From: VRUE01 sp963770315
Lineage (GTDB): Bacteria; Actinomycetota; Thermoleophilia; Solirubrobacterales; 70-9
Length of the DNA: 64,000 bases
Reading direction: 5' to 3'
Assembly (NCBI GenBank): GCA_963770315.1
Contig: CAVYPC010000002.1
Span: forward strand, 1,736,001 to 1,800,000
The first letter of the stretch is position 1. Every line of letters starts with the position of its first letter. Below, in pieces: positions 51,347 through 60,934 of the stretch. Below the pieces are notes generated by a model. The model saw only the letters and a list, made by a program, of their open reading frames with translations, did no database searches and had not been told where the DNA came from. The translations under genes were made by a program, and so were the position numbers.

Positions 51347-51387
51347 GAATTGACACCCCAAGAGCTTTGCTCTTGGGGTGTCAATTC
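51347..51387. terminator. Perfect 19-bp hairpin between convergent genes
   Basis: GAATTGACACCCCAAGAGC (51347-51365) and GCTCTTGGGGTGTCAATTC (51369-51387) pair perfectly around a TTT loop, between the zinc-ribbon gene stop (51292) and the converging gene stop (51447). The length and perfection make it the strongest stem in the window; probably bidirectional terminator. Confidence 0.8.
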
Positions 51388-51446
51388 CTGCAGAGGCGCA
51401 CCCGCCATCCCCACCTAGCCTGCCGAGAAGCCGTGGGGTCAGTTAT

Positions 51447-52212
51447 CTAGGGCTGCTTGACGACAGTTGCCGTGTAGAGCAGGCGGGCGTTGGAGTAGTA
51501 GCAGCCGTAGGTCTTGGTCTTGCCGACGCCCTGCTGGGGATGGCCGCCCTGGATGTCTTCCTTCGAGGAGCAGTGTTCGGGCAGGCGACTGCCGCGCCAG
51601 GTGTTGTCTTCTTCGACGTTGAAGGCGAACATCGGCGCCCAGGTGGGGATGGTCAGGGCGACGACCTGGCCCTGGAGGACGCTGAGCGGGTGATCGAGGG
51701 CGAAGATCGCGGTGCTGCCGAAGTAGGGGTTGAGGATCTCCAGCGGGCTCTGCCGGACCAGCGTGTACTGCGGCGGCTTGCGAGCCTTCGACCGGGCGCA
51801 GGACGCCGATCCGCGCCTCCGACGGCTTGCCGAGGAATTCGTCGAAGAAGCCGACCTCGTTGGTCATCTTGTCGCTGTCGGTGCGGGAAGGGCGCGAGAG
51901 CGTGATCGACCAGGCGACAACCTTGCCGTCGAAGGGCACCTCGTAGGGACGCGGGACGCCGCCGGCGATCGCCTGGAAGCCGGTGACGTGGCCCTCGACT
52001 CGGCAGGGAATCACCTCGACGTTGTTGACGATCTTGCCTGGGCAGGAAGGCGGCGGGGTCGAGTCGGTCTTGCCGAGCACGACGACGCGGGCCGGGGCCG
52101 AGTCGGCGTCGCCCGGCCAGGCGGCGGCGACGAGCACCGCCAGCGCACAGGCGAGCGTGGCCGCGACGAGCGCACGGGTCCGTCCCAATCGGTTTTCGGT
52201 GGCTCCGGTCAC
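51447..52212 (-). CDS. Exported protein with N-terminal membrane segment, frameshifted
   Basis: Start GTG 52212 (TGATENRLGRTRALVAATLA) with one membrane/signal segment (ALVAATLACALAVLVAAAW). The frame reads FDGKVVAWSITLSRPSRTDS and GFFDEFLGKPSEARIGVLRP, then shifts near 51790-51797 (one extra C in a CCC run) to KARKPPQYTLVRQSPLEILN, then STAIFALDHPLSVLQGQVVA, WAPMFAFNVEEDNTWRGSRL and TYGCYYSNARLLYTATVV. The total of 766 bases equals 255 codons plus one base. The mature part is beta-rich with several cysteines (SCPGKI, IPCRVEG, EHCSSKE, GCYYS). No known domain; surface protein of unknown role. Confidence 0.75.
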
Positions 52213-52348
52213 GATCTCAAGCTGCAAACCCCACCCTGGGGCCAGGGTTGCGGCTGAATTCTGCCGCTGGGGGCGGGCAGATGCGACCTTCTGCGGCAAG
52301 TGCACGATCCCTCCCGGGGATCCTTCCCCGGTAGGGTTGCGAGCCGAG

Positions 52349-52546
52349 ATGGAGGCCTCGGCAAACCCAGACGACTTCATCCCAGCCGGCCTGGCCGCGC
52401 TGGGGATCGAGGCCGACGAGATCGACCTGGCGGTGATGGGGGCGCTCCACGGGCTGATCTGGCCGGCGGTCCTCGAGCTGCTCGCCCTCGACACCGAGGG
52501 GCTCGAGCCGGAGCGCTGCCCCGACCTTTCGAAGGCGCCGCGGTGA
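52349..52546 (+). CDS. AtzG/GatC-like small amidase partner
   Basis: 65 residues from ATG 52349. Two helices (AALGIEADEIDLAVMGALHG and IWPAVLELLALDTEGLEPER) with a short acidic tail resemble GatC and the AtzG/DUF4089 proteins, which wrap around and stabilise an amidase-signature enzyme. It directly precedes an amidase gene with a four-base overlap (GTGA), the arrangement of atzG-atzE. The family assignment is by pattern and context only. Confidence 0.72.
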   Translation: MEASANPDDFIPAGLAALGIEADEIDLAVMGALHGLIWPAVLELLALDTEGLEPERCPDLSKAPR

Positions 52547-53915
52547 CCGCGGCGCTCGACCTCGGCCTGCGCGCCCAGGCGGCGGCGATCGCCGCCGGCG
52601 AGGTCGACCCCGGCGAGCTGCTCGACGCCGCCCTTGCCCGGATCGAGGAGCGCAACCCCGCGCTGAACGCCGTGGTCGCGACCTTCCCGGAGCGCTCGCG
52701 CGAGATGCTCGCCGCCGCCCCCGAGGGACCGCTGCGCGGCGTGCCGGTCGTGATCAAGGACGAGTGGCCGCTGCCCTGGCGCGCGCAGCGCTTCGGCGCG
52801 GCCGAGCTGATGGCCCCCACCGCGCCGGGCGAGTCCGGCCCCTACAAGGCCCTGCGCGACGCCGGCGCGGTTGTCGTCGGCGTCGGCAACATGCACGAGC
52901 TCGGCGCCGGCAGCACCGGCAACGTCTCCGTCTACGGCCCGGCTCGCAACCCCTGGAACACCGAGCGCTGCCCGGGCGGCTCCTCGAGCGGCCCCGCAGC
53001 GGCGGTCGCGGGACGGCTGGTCGCCGGCGCCGTCGGTGCCGACGGCCTCGGCTCGGTGCGCTTTCCGGCGGCCTACTGTGGCCTGACGGGCCTCAAGCCG
53101 ACCTTCGCGCGCTCTGCGATGGCGGGCCACCACATGGCGGCGATCACGACCCTGATCGTCTCCGGCCCGCTCTGCGCCGACGCCGCCGACTGCCGGCTGC
53201 TCGGCTCGGTGCTCTACGGCGAGGAGCTCGCCGCCGGCGACGCCGCCGGGCTGCGAATCGGCATCGTCCGCGACACCGTCTCCGAGGACGTCACCCCGGA
53301 GGTGCGCGAGGCCTGCGACACCGCAATCGAGGCACTGCGCACCGAGACCGGTGGCGAGGTACGCGAAATCTCCCTGCCCGACCTCGAGGCCGCGACCCTC
53401 GCCGCGATCCTGATCATCAACTCGGAGAGCATGGGCGGCGTGACCCCCGAGCGACTCAACTGCCTCGACCCCGAGCTCAGCCCGATCGCCCGCGGCAGCC
53501 TCAAGTACCGGATGCTGCTGCCGACCGCGGCGACCGTCCAGGCCACCCGGGTGAGGACGATGATGCGCCGCCGGCTCAGCTCCCTCTTCGACGAGGTCGA
53601 CGCGATCGCCTGGCCCACCGTCCCGGCCCCTGCCCCCCGCTCGAGGCCTCAATGGTCGAGCTGCCCTCCGGCACCCTCGTGGCCGACCAGGCCAACGTGC
53701 GCGGCGCCGCCCTCGCCAACCTGACCGGGATTCCCTCGATCAGCATGCCCGTCGGGCTGAGTGGCGAGGGCCTGCCGATCGCCCTGCAGCTGCAGGCTGC
53801 CTGGGGGCGCGACGAGCTGCTGCTCGACGCCGCCGAGGCGCTGGAGCGGGCCAACGGACGACGCTGGGTCGAGTCGCTGCCGCCCCTGGCCGAGGCGGAG
53901 CCGACGGAGGCTTGA
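52543..53915 (+). CDS. Amidase-signature hydrolase, interrupted by one-base frameshift
   Basis: From GTG 52543 about 365 codons read well (AAIAAGEVDPGELLDAALAR), with the catalytic Lys in PVVIKDEWPLPW, the Ser loop CPGGSSSGPAAAVAGRLVAG and LGSVRFPAAYCGLTGLKPTF. At a run of six Cs (53633-53638) the phase changes. The remainder (LEASMVELPSGTLVADQANV, LANLTGIPSISMPVGLSGEG, LPIALQLQAAWGRDELLLDA) is in the next frame, ending at 53915. Total length is one base short of a multiple of three; one more C would restore the gene. It hydrolyses an amide such as an allophanate- or biuret-type or aryl amide; substrate unknown. Confidence 0.88.
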
Positions 53916-53916
53916 G

Positions 53917-54890
<974 letters not shown>

Positions 54891-54894
<4 letters not shown>

Positions 54895-55676
54895 GCGGCC
54901 TGGCGACGAACCTGCGGGTCGTGCGGGCGCTCGGCATGCGCTCGATCCGCCAGACCTTCCGCCGCCCGCAGCTGATGGCGCCGATCGTCGTCTTCCCGAC
55001 CATCCTGCTGGCAATCCAGACCGGCGGCGCTGGCGGCGCGGTCAACCTGCCCGGCTTCCCGCCCGTGCAGAGCTTCCTCCAGTTCATGCTCGCCGGGGCG
55101 ATGATGCAGTCGCTGATGCTGGCCGGCAACAGCGGCGGGATCGCACTCGCGGTCGACATCGAGATGGGCTTCACCGACCGTCTCTTCACGGCGCCGATCT
55201 CCCGCTACACGATCGTCCTCGGCCGGCTGGCGGGCACGGCGGCGCTGGGGCTGCTCTCGGCGCTCTGGTTCCTCGCGATCGGGCTCGTCTTCGGCGCCCA
55301 CATCGAGGGCGGAGTCCCCGGCGCGCTGCTGGCGATCGCCCTGGTAACCGTGACGGCGATGGCGGTCGGCGGGATCGGCGCGGCGATCGCCCTGCGCACC
55401 GGCAGCGCCAGCGTCGTCCAGGGCCTCTTTCCGCTGGTCCTGGTCGTCCTCTTCCTCTCCTCGGCCTTCTTCCCGGTCGAGCTGATGATCCAACCGGCGC
55501 AGACGATCGCCGAATACAACCCGCTCAGCTTCGTCGTCGAAGGGGTCCGCGAGCCGATCATCTCCGGCATCGACGCCGCCGACACCGCCCAAGCCCTGGC
55601 GGCGATCCTCGGCATCGTCGTCCTCGGCCTCGTGCTCAGCGCGCGGGCGCTGCGCCACCGGCTGCGGGTCGGCTGA
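54891..55676 (+). CDS. ABC-2 type permease, first
   Basis: 261 residues from a TTG overlapping the ATPase stop. Six membrane segments in the ABC-2 arrangement: FRRPQLMAPIVVFPTILLAI, FLQFMLAGAMMQSLMLAGNS, the conserved loop GFTDRLFTAPISRYTIVLGR, SVVQGLFPLVLVVLFLSSAF, then a short outer loop PAQTIAEYNPLSFVVEGVRE and a final helix. It is a homologue of DrrB. It forms a heterodimer with the next gene, which overlaps by one base (TGATG). Confidence 0.92.
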
Positions 55677-56482
55677 TGGAAGCGACGGCGACCCCCGCAG
55701 CAGTCGCGGTCCCCCCCTGGCGCACCAACCTGGCGACGATCGGCGCCCTGATGTCGCGGGCGAAGAACGAGCTGCTGCGGGTCCCGGGCGCGGCGATCCC
55801 CGGCGTGCTCGCACCGACGATCTTCTTCCTCGGCCTGAACGGCGTCTTCGGCGCCCTGACTCAGCTGAAAGGCTTCAGCACCGGCTCCTATGAGAGCTTC
55901 ATCGTCCCGATCAGCATGCTGCAGGGGGCCGGCTTCACCGGGGCGGCGGCGGGCGTCAATCTCGCCCGTGACATCGAGCAGGGCTGGCTCGACCGCCTGC
56001 TCGTCTCCCCCGCCCCGCGCTGGGTCCTGCTCTCCGGCACGGTGCTGGCGGCGAGCGCCCGTTCGCTGATCCCCGCCACCTTCGTGCTGACGATCGCGCT
56101 GATACTGGGCGCCGGCTGGCCCGGTGTCGAGGGGCTGCTCGTCACCTACTTCATGGTCGCGGCGATGGCCGCCGTCGCCGCCTGCTGGGGGTCGATGCTG
56201 GCGCTGCACTTCAAGAGCCAGTCGGCGGCGCCGTTGATGCAGGCGGGGATGATGGCGCTGATCCTGACCACCACGGCCTACGCGCCGCTGGCGCTGCTGC
56301 AGGGCTGGCTGCAGGACATCGCCCGCATCAATCCGGTCACCCAGGTGGTCGAAGCGGCCCGGCAGGGCTTCGTCGGCGAAGTCACCTGGGCCGAAACCTG
56401 GCCGGGACTGCTCGCCCTGGCGGGCCTGCTTGCGATCCTCGGCACGCTCGCCCTGCGCGAGATGCGCCGCACCGCGGCGTGA
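55676..56482 (+). CDS. ABC-2 type permease, second
   Basis: 268 residues with the same six-helix ABC-2 layout: NELLRVPGAAIPGVLAPTIF, FIVPISMLQGAGFTGAAAGV, DIEQGWLDRLLVSPAPRWVL (the typical coupling loop), LMQAGMMALILTTTAYAPLA, LQDIARINPVTQVVEAARQG and a last helix. It starts at ATG 55676 and its stop overlaps the GTG of the glycosidase gene. With the ATPase and first permease it makes a complete exporter. Confidence 0.92.
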   Translation: MEATATPAAVAVPPWRTNLATIGALMSRAKNELLRVPGAAIPGVLAPTIFFLGLNGVFGALTQLKGFSTGSYESFIVPISMLQGAGFTGAAAGVNLARDIEQGWLDRLLVSPAPRWVLLSGTVLAASARSLIPATFVLTIALILGAGWPGVEGLLVTYFMVAAMAAVAACWGSMLALHFKSQSAAPLMQAGMMALILTTTAYAPLALLQGWLQDIARINPVTQVVEAARQGFVGEVTWAETWPGLLALAGLLAILGTLALREMRRTAA

Positions 56483-57660
56483 CGGCCAGCGAGATAGCGG
56501 AGCGCACGCTGCGCCAGAACTGGCTCGAGGGCGACCGCGACGGGACCCGCTTCTCCTACACCCGGCCCAGCCCCGGTCGCTACCCGTGGCAGTGGTACTG
56601 GGACTCCTGCTTCGCGGCGATCGCCTGGCGGCGCTTCGAGCCCGGGCGGGCGCGAGCGGAGCTGGAGAGCCTGCTCGCCGCCCAGCGCGAGGACGGCTTC
56701 GTCGGCCACACGATCTTCTGGGACCGGCCGGTCTCCCTCGGCCGCTACCCCTTTTACAACGTCCTCTCGCGCCGCTCGCTCCAGACCGAGACGATCCAGC
56801 CGCCGCTGCTCGCCTGGGCCTGGCGGATCGCCGTCGGCGACCCGGCGGCCGAGCCGCGGATCGCCGCCCAGGCTGACTGGCTGCTGGCTAATCGCGATCT
56901 CGAGGGCGATGGCCTGCTCTGGATCGTGCAGCCGGACGAGTCGGGCCTCGACGCCTCGCCCAAGTTCGACCCGGTCTGGGGACGGCGCGCGACCGGGCGG
57001 GTCGGCTTCCCCTGCCTGGTGCGCCACAACCGGCGCCTCGGCTTCGACGCTCGCCGGATTCGCGACCGGGGCGGGCCGCTGCTCTGCGAGACCCTCGTCA
57101 ACACCCTCTGGTCGCTCTCGCTGCAGGCGCTTGGGCGCCCCTCCGCGACGCCCGCTCTGGTCGAGCGGCTCTGGGACGAGCGCCGCGGCCTCTTCCTCGA
57201 CCAGGCACAGCCGGGGGGCGGGAGGCCGGCGATCCTCACCTGGGCGGCGCTGGCGCCGCTCGCCCTGCCCGATCTGCCGGAGGAGATCGGCCGGCGGCTG
57301 GTCGAGGAGCATCTGCTCGATCGAGGCGAGTTCCTGACTGCGGTCGCGCCGCCCTCGGTCGCCCTCTCCGAGCCGAGCTATGAGCCCGGCGGCGGCCGTG
57401 GCCCGATCCGCCGCTACTGGCGTGGCCCGACCTGGGTCAACGCCGCCTGGCTGCTCTGGCTCGGCCTGCGCCGGCTTGGCTACCACCAAGAGGCCGAGCA
57501 CATGGCAAACGGCCTGATCGGGGCAGTGGAGCGCGAAGGGCTACGCGAGTACTACGACCCGAGGACCGGAAAAGGACTCGGGGCCAAAGACTTCGCTTGG
57601 TCGGCGCTCGTCGCCGAGCTTGCCGAGCCGGACCCGGCGGCTGCAACGAGCTATTTGTAG
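56479..57660 (+). CDS. GH63-like (alpha/alpha)6-barrel glycosidase
   Basis: 393 residues from a GTG overlapping the permease stop. The pattern YPWQWYWDSCFAAIAWRRFE, IVQPDESGLDASPKFDPVWG, CETLVNTLWSLSLQALGRP and IRRYWRGPTWVNAAWLLWLG is that of the GH63/mannosylglycerate hydrolase-like family; acidic residues in YWDSCF and DESGLDASP are in the catalytic positions. No signal peptide, so intracellular. It probably hydrolyses glucosyl- or mannosylglycerate, a compatible solute, or a small glycoside. Its 3' end overlaps infA by 10 bp, converging. Confidence 0.87.
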   Translation: MTASEIAERTLRQNWLEGDRDGTRFSYTRPSPGRYPWQWYWDSCFAAIAWRRFEPGRARAELESLLAAQREDGFVGHTIFWDRPVSLGRYPFYNVLSRRSLQTETIQPPLLAWAWRIAVGDPAAEPRIAAQADWLLANRDLEGDGLLWIVQPDESGLDASPKFDPVWGRRATGRVGFPCLVRHNRRLGFDARRIRDRGGPLLCETLVNTLWSLSLQALGRPSATPALVERLWDERRGLFLDQAQPGGGRPAILTWAALAPLALPDLPEEIGRRLVEEHLLDRGEFLTAVAPPSVALSEPSYEPGGGRGPIRRYWRGPTWVNAAWLLWLGLRRLGYHQEAEHMANGLIGAVEREGLREYYDPRTGKGLGAKDFAWSALVAELAEPDPAAATSYL

Positions 57661-57869
57661 CGATACGTGATCCGGCCGCGATCGAGGTCGTATGGAGACA
57701 GCTCGATCTTCACCCGGTCCCCGGGAAGAATGCGGATGTAGTGGCGGCGCATCTTGCCCGAGATGTGGCCGAGGACCTCGTGGTCGTTGTCGAGCTTGAC
57801 CCGGAACATCGTGTTGGGGAGGGCCTCGGTGATCTCGCCCTCCATCTCGATCTTCTCCTCTTTGCCCAT
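57651..57869 (-). CDS. infA: Translation initiation factor IF-1
   Basis: 72 residues. IF-1 binds the 30S A site during initiation. The OB-fold protein is textbook: KIEMEGEITEALPNTMFRVK, HEVLGHISGKMRRHYIRILP, GDRVKIELSPYDLDRGRITY, then RYK. It is not next to ribosomal protein genes here, so it may be an additional copy or the lineage's normal location. The next gene upstream on the minus strand begins at 57928. No ribosome-binding site stands out before ATG 57869 apart from a weak GTACG stretch. Confidence 0.95.
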   Translation of the reverse strand: MGKEEKIEMEGEITEALPNTMFRVKLDNDHEVLGHISGKMRRHYIRILPGDRVKIELSPYDLDRGRITYRYK

Positions 57870-57927
57870 GCGGCGAGGAGCGTACCTGAGACATCACAGT
57901 CGCGCCTTGCCCGCTCGGCGCTCCGCC

Positions 57928-59346
57928 TCACCTTTTTCGGTGCAGATGTTCAATCGCGGTGCGGCGGTCTACGACCTCGCCCGCGTACTGGGCGGCCTCC
58001 AGATCGGCCAGCAGGTCGCCCAGCTCGGGGCCGGGCGCGATCCCCAGCTCGGCGGCGAGGTCGTCGCCACGCAGGAGCGGCTCGGGCGGGCCGTCCCGCT
58101 TCCAGTCGAGTGCCGCCGCAAGCATCTGCCGGGCCAGGTCGAGGTGGGCCTCGATCGCCTCCTCGGTGGCGAACGGCCCGCTGCCCCGGGCGGAGAGCCG
58201 GTCGGCGACGGTGAGCAGGGTGACGTCGGCGGCGACGGGCTCGGTCGCCCGCAGGTACTCGTGGACCCGCCGCGCCGGCAGCGGCGCCTCGTGGACGAGG
58301 AAGCCGAGTCGCAGGTGGTGCAGGGTCAGGCCCTGGAGATGCCGGGTCAGCTGCCGGCTCGCGCGCAACCGCTGGCAGAGCCCGCCGACGATCTCAGCGC
58401 CGACTGCATCGTGGCCGATGAAGGTCACGTAGCCGTCGCGCTCGCCTCGCGTCGCCGGCTTGCCGATGTCATGCAGAAGGGCGCCGAAGCGCAGCGCGGT
58501 GCCACGACTCATCTCATCGGCAAGCGGCTCGGCGAGCAGCTCCCGCGCCTCGCCCGCGCGCTCTCCGGCAAACCGCTCCAGGTCGGACTCGACCGCGAGC
58601 GTCTGCTCGAGCACGGCCAGGGTGTGCCCTTGAACGTCGAGATGGTGATTGGGGCCCTGCTCGACGCCGCGCAGTGCCTCCAGCTCGGGAAGCACGACGG
58701 CGGTGAGGCCGAGCTCGTCGAGCAGCGCCACGCCGCCCAGCGGATCGGGGCCGCCGAGCAGGCGCCGCAGCTCGGCCAACTGCCGCTCTCCGGCCGGCTC
58801 GGCGGCGAGGTGCGCCTCCGACCTGGCGAGGGCGACGGTGCCGGGGTCGACCTCCAGCCCGAGGTCGGCGGCGAGCCGCGCCGCGCGCAGCAGGCGCAGT
58901 GGGTCGAGACGGAAGCTGTCCTCGGCAACGACCCGCAGCAGGCGCCGCTCCAGATCGCCGATGCCGCCGTGGGGATCGATCGGCTCGCCTCCGGCAAGCG
59001 GGACCGCGATCGCGCCCAGGGTGAAGTCGCGGGCGGCGAGGTCGGCCTCGATCGTCTCGCCGCGCAGCGCGGTTGCGTCCAACTGCCAGCTGCGGTCGCT
59101 CGCGACCGCTCTCCAGGTGGCGAACTCGGCCGAGAGCTCGAAGGCGTGCCCGTCGCCCTCGCGAGCGACCGCCTTCGCCACCCGCTCGGGATCGCCGCCG
59201 ACCGCGAGGTCGAGGTCGAGGACCTCGCGACCCAGGACGGCGTCGCGCACGGCGCCCCCTGCGATCCAGGCCTCCGGACCGTCCCGCAGCGCGCGTCGAG
59301 CGAGGCCGACCAGCGGCGAGGCGTCGAGGCGTGCGGAGAGGCTCAC
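57928..59346 (-). CDS. CCA tRNA nucleotidyltransferase / poly(A) polymerase family
   Basis: 472 residues from GTG 59346, overlapping the alr stop by four bases. The class II nucleotidyltransferase core is present: WIAGGAVRDAVLGREVLDLD, TLGAIAVPLAGGEPIDPHGG, RLLRVVAEDSFRLDPLRLLR (ERxxxD/E-type region). An HD domain follows: FGALLHDIGKPATRGERDGY. Similar two-domain enzymes with HD repair or complete the CCA end of tRNAs; a poly(A)-polymerase-like role is the alternative. The HD histidines and aspartate suggest an added phosphatase function. Confidence 0.9.
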   Translation of the reverse strand: MSLSARLDASPLVGLARRALRDGPEAWIAGGAVRDAVLGREVLDLDLAVGGDPERVAKAVAREGDGHAFELSAEFATWRAVASDRSWQLDATALRGETIEADLAARDFTLGAIAVPLAGGEPIDPHGGIGDLERRLLRVVAEDSFRLDPLRLLRAARLAADLGLEVDPGTVALARSEAHLAAEPAGERQLAELRRLLGGPDPLGGVALLDELGLTAVVLPELEALRGVEQGPNHHLDVQGHTLAVLEQTLAVESDLERFAGERAGEARELLAEPLADEMSRGTALRFGALLHDIGKPATRGERDGYVTFIGHDAVGAEIVGGLCQRLRASRQLTRHLQGLTLHHLRLGFLVHEAPLPARRVHEYLRATEPVAADVTLLTVADRLSARGSGPFATEEAIEAHLDLARQMLAAALDWKRDGPPEPLLRGDDLAAELGIAPGPELGDLLADLEAAQYAGEVVDRRTAIEHLHRKR

Positions 59347-60452
59347 CCCTCCACCCTGGGCACACGGGCGGAGATCCCGCAGGCGATCTCGTAGTTGATC
59401 GTGCCCAGCCGCTCGGCCAGATCCTCGGCAAGGATCGCCTCCCCGCCCTGCGAGCCGACCAGCACCGCCTCCTCGCCTGGCTCGACGTCGGTGTCGGGAC
59501 CCAGATCGACCGTCACGTTGTCCATCGAGACGGTGCCGACCAGGGGGAAACGACGGCCGCCGATGAGCACCTCGGCGTTGTTGGAGAGGCCACGCCGGAC
59601 GCCGTCGCCGTAGCCCAGCGGCAGGACGCCGACGCAGGTCTCGCCCCCGGTCCGCCAGGTCTGGCCGTAACCGGCGCTGTCGCCGGCTTTGAAGCGCTTC
59701 ACGTCGGCAACGTAGGAGCGCAGCGAGAGCGCCGGGCGCAGCCCCCGCTCCGCCGGATTGCCCTGGAAGGGGTCGAGCCCGTAGACGGCGACGCCGCAAC
59801 GAGCCATGTCGAAGTGCGAGCGGCGGTCGCGGAAGACGGCGGCGCTGTTGGCGGCGTGGGCGACGATCCCGGGGAACTCGGCCCTGGCAGCCTCGACCAG
59901 CGGCGCGAAGCGGTCGAGCTGCTCGTCGAAGAAATCGGAGTCCGGTTCGTCGGCGGTCGCGAAGTGGGTCCAGATCCCGGCCGGCTCGAGATACGGGCTC
60001 TCGGCGCAGGCACGCAGCAGGTCGAGCACCTCCGCCGGATCGGGATTGCCCAGCCTGCCCATGCCACTGTCGTACTTGACGTGGATCCGGGCCGGGCGGC
60101 CGTGAGCGCGGGCTCGCGCGGCGACCAGCTCGAGGAAGCCGCCGCGCCAGACAGCCACCTCCGAGCCGGCCTCCAGCGCCGTGTCGAGCTCCTCGGTGTC
60201 CAGCGCCCCCATGGTCAGCAGGGGAACCTGGGCGAAGCGCCGGCCGATCCGCTCGGCCTCGCTGGCGGTGGCCACCGCCAGCCGTGTCGCGCCGCCGGCC
60301 AGCGCCGCCTCGGCGCAGGCAACGTCGCCGTGGCCGTAACCGTCGGCCTTGACCACGGCGCAAAGCTCCGCCCCATCGCCCAGCTCGGCCTTCAGCCGGG
60401 TGCAGTTGTCCCGCACCGCACCGAGGTCGATCCGGGCGACCGCCCGCGCCAT
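59343..60452 (-). CDS. alr: Alanine racemase
   Basis: 369 residues. PLP-dependent interconversion of L- and D-alanine, needed for peptidoglycan. The PLP lysine is in LCAVVKADGYGHGDVACAEA; the second catalytic residue, tyrosine, is in GVLPLGYGDGVRRGLSNNAE; KYDSGMGRLG and RCGVAVYGLDPF are further family motifs. It lies two bases downstream of the CBS gene and overlaps the nucleotidyltransferase gene. With the NAD(P)HX repair gene it forms a housekeeping operon of four genes. Confidence 0.96.
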   Translation of the reverse strand: MARAVARIDLGAVRDNCTRLKAELGDGAELCAVVKADGYGHGDVACAEAALAGGATRLAVATASEAERIGRRFAQVPLLTMGALDTEELDTALEAGSEVAVWRGGFLELVAARARAHGRPARIHVKYDSGMGRLGNPDPAEVLDLLRACAESPYLEPAGIWTHFATADEPDSDFFDEQLDRFAPLVEAARAEFPGIVAHAANSAAVFRDRRSHFDMARCGVAVYGLDPFQGNPAERGLRPALSLRSYVADVKRFKAGDSAGYGQTWRTGGETCVGVLPLGYGDGVRRGLSNNAEVLIGGRRFPLVGTVSMDNVTVDLGPDTDVEPGEEAVLVGSQGGEAILAEDLAERLGTINYEIACGISARVPRVEG

Positions 60453-60454
60453 GG

Positions 60455-60934
60455 CTAGTCGACGAGCGCGGCCAGCGCGTCGGCCCGCGTGACCATGCCG
60501 GCGAAACGGCCCTCGCCGTCGACCACGGGGAGGTGATTGTGGTGCTCGTCGGCAATCTTCCGCGCCACCGTCTCGGCGCTGGCGTAGTCGTTGACGACGA
60601 CCGGGTCGGCGGTCATCAGCTCGGAGACCTTGGTCGCGAACGCCTTGTCGAGCCGTTTCTCGAAGCCCTTCATCGAGCCGACGAAGACGATGCCGCCCAT
60701 GATGTTGAGGTAGTGCGGAAGGTGGAGGTCGGACTCCTCGTCGCTGAGAACCAGGTCGGACTCGCTGACGATCCCGACCACGCGGCGATCCTCGTCGACG
60801 ACGGGGATCGCGCCCTTCTCGGTTTTCGCCAGCAGCTCGATCGCGCTGCGGGCGTCGGCATCCGGGGAGACGCTCGGAACAGAGCTGTCCATGATCTCGG
60901 CGGCGGTCTTCATCCCGGCGAGATTATTCGACAC
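60455..60934 (-). CDS. CBS-domain pair protein
   Basis: 159 residues if started at GTG 60934, which overlaps the preceding gene by 11 bases; ATG 60913 (MKTAAEIM) is the alternative, ten bases after the preceding stop. Two CBS motifs: SVPSVSPDADARSAIELLAK, KGAIPVVDEDRRVVGIVSES and PVVVNDYASAETVARKIADE, HLPVVDGEGRFAGMVTRADA. An insert between them (HLPHYLNIMGGIVFVGSMKG) is common in actinobacterial versions. It probably binds adenylate nucleotides and regulates a partner; none is obvious. Its stop is two bases before the alr start. Confidence 0.92.
   Translation of the reverse strand: MSNNLAGMKTAAEIMDSSVPSVSPDADARSAIELLAKTEKGAIPVVDEDRRVVGIVSESDLVLSDEESDLHLPHYLNIMGGIVFVGSMKGFEKRLDKAFATKVSELMTADPVVVNDYASAETVARKIADEHHNHLPVVDGEGRFAGMVTRADALAALVD

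Noticed and set aside
51439..53652. 737-codon minus-strand frame across the exported protein and antisense to the amidase
   Set aside because: Only 51790-52212 of it is coding; the rest is antisense to the AtzG-like protein and amidase genes.
57928..60555. 875-codon open frame across the CCA enzyme and alanine racemase
   Set aside because: The upstream half is a shadow of alr in another phase; the real gene starts at GTG 59346, overlapping the alr stop.
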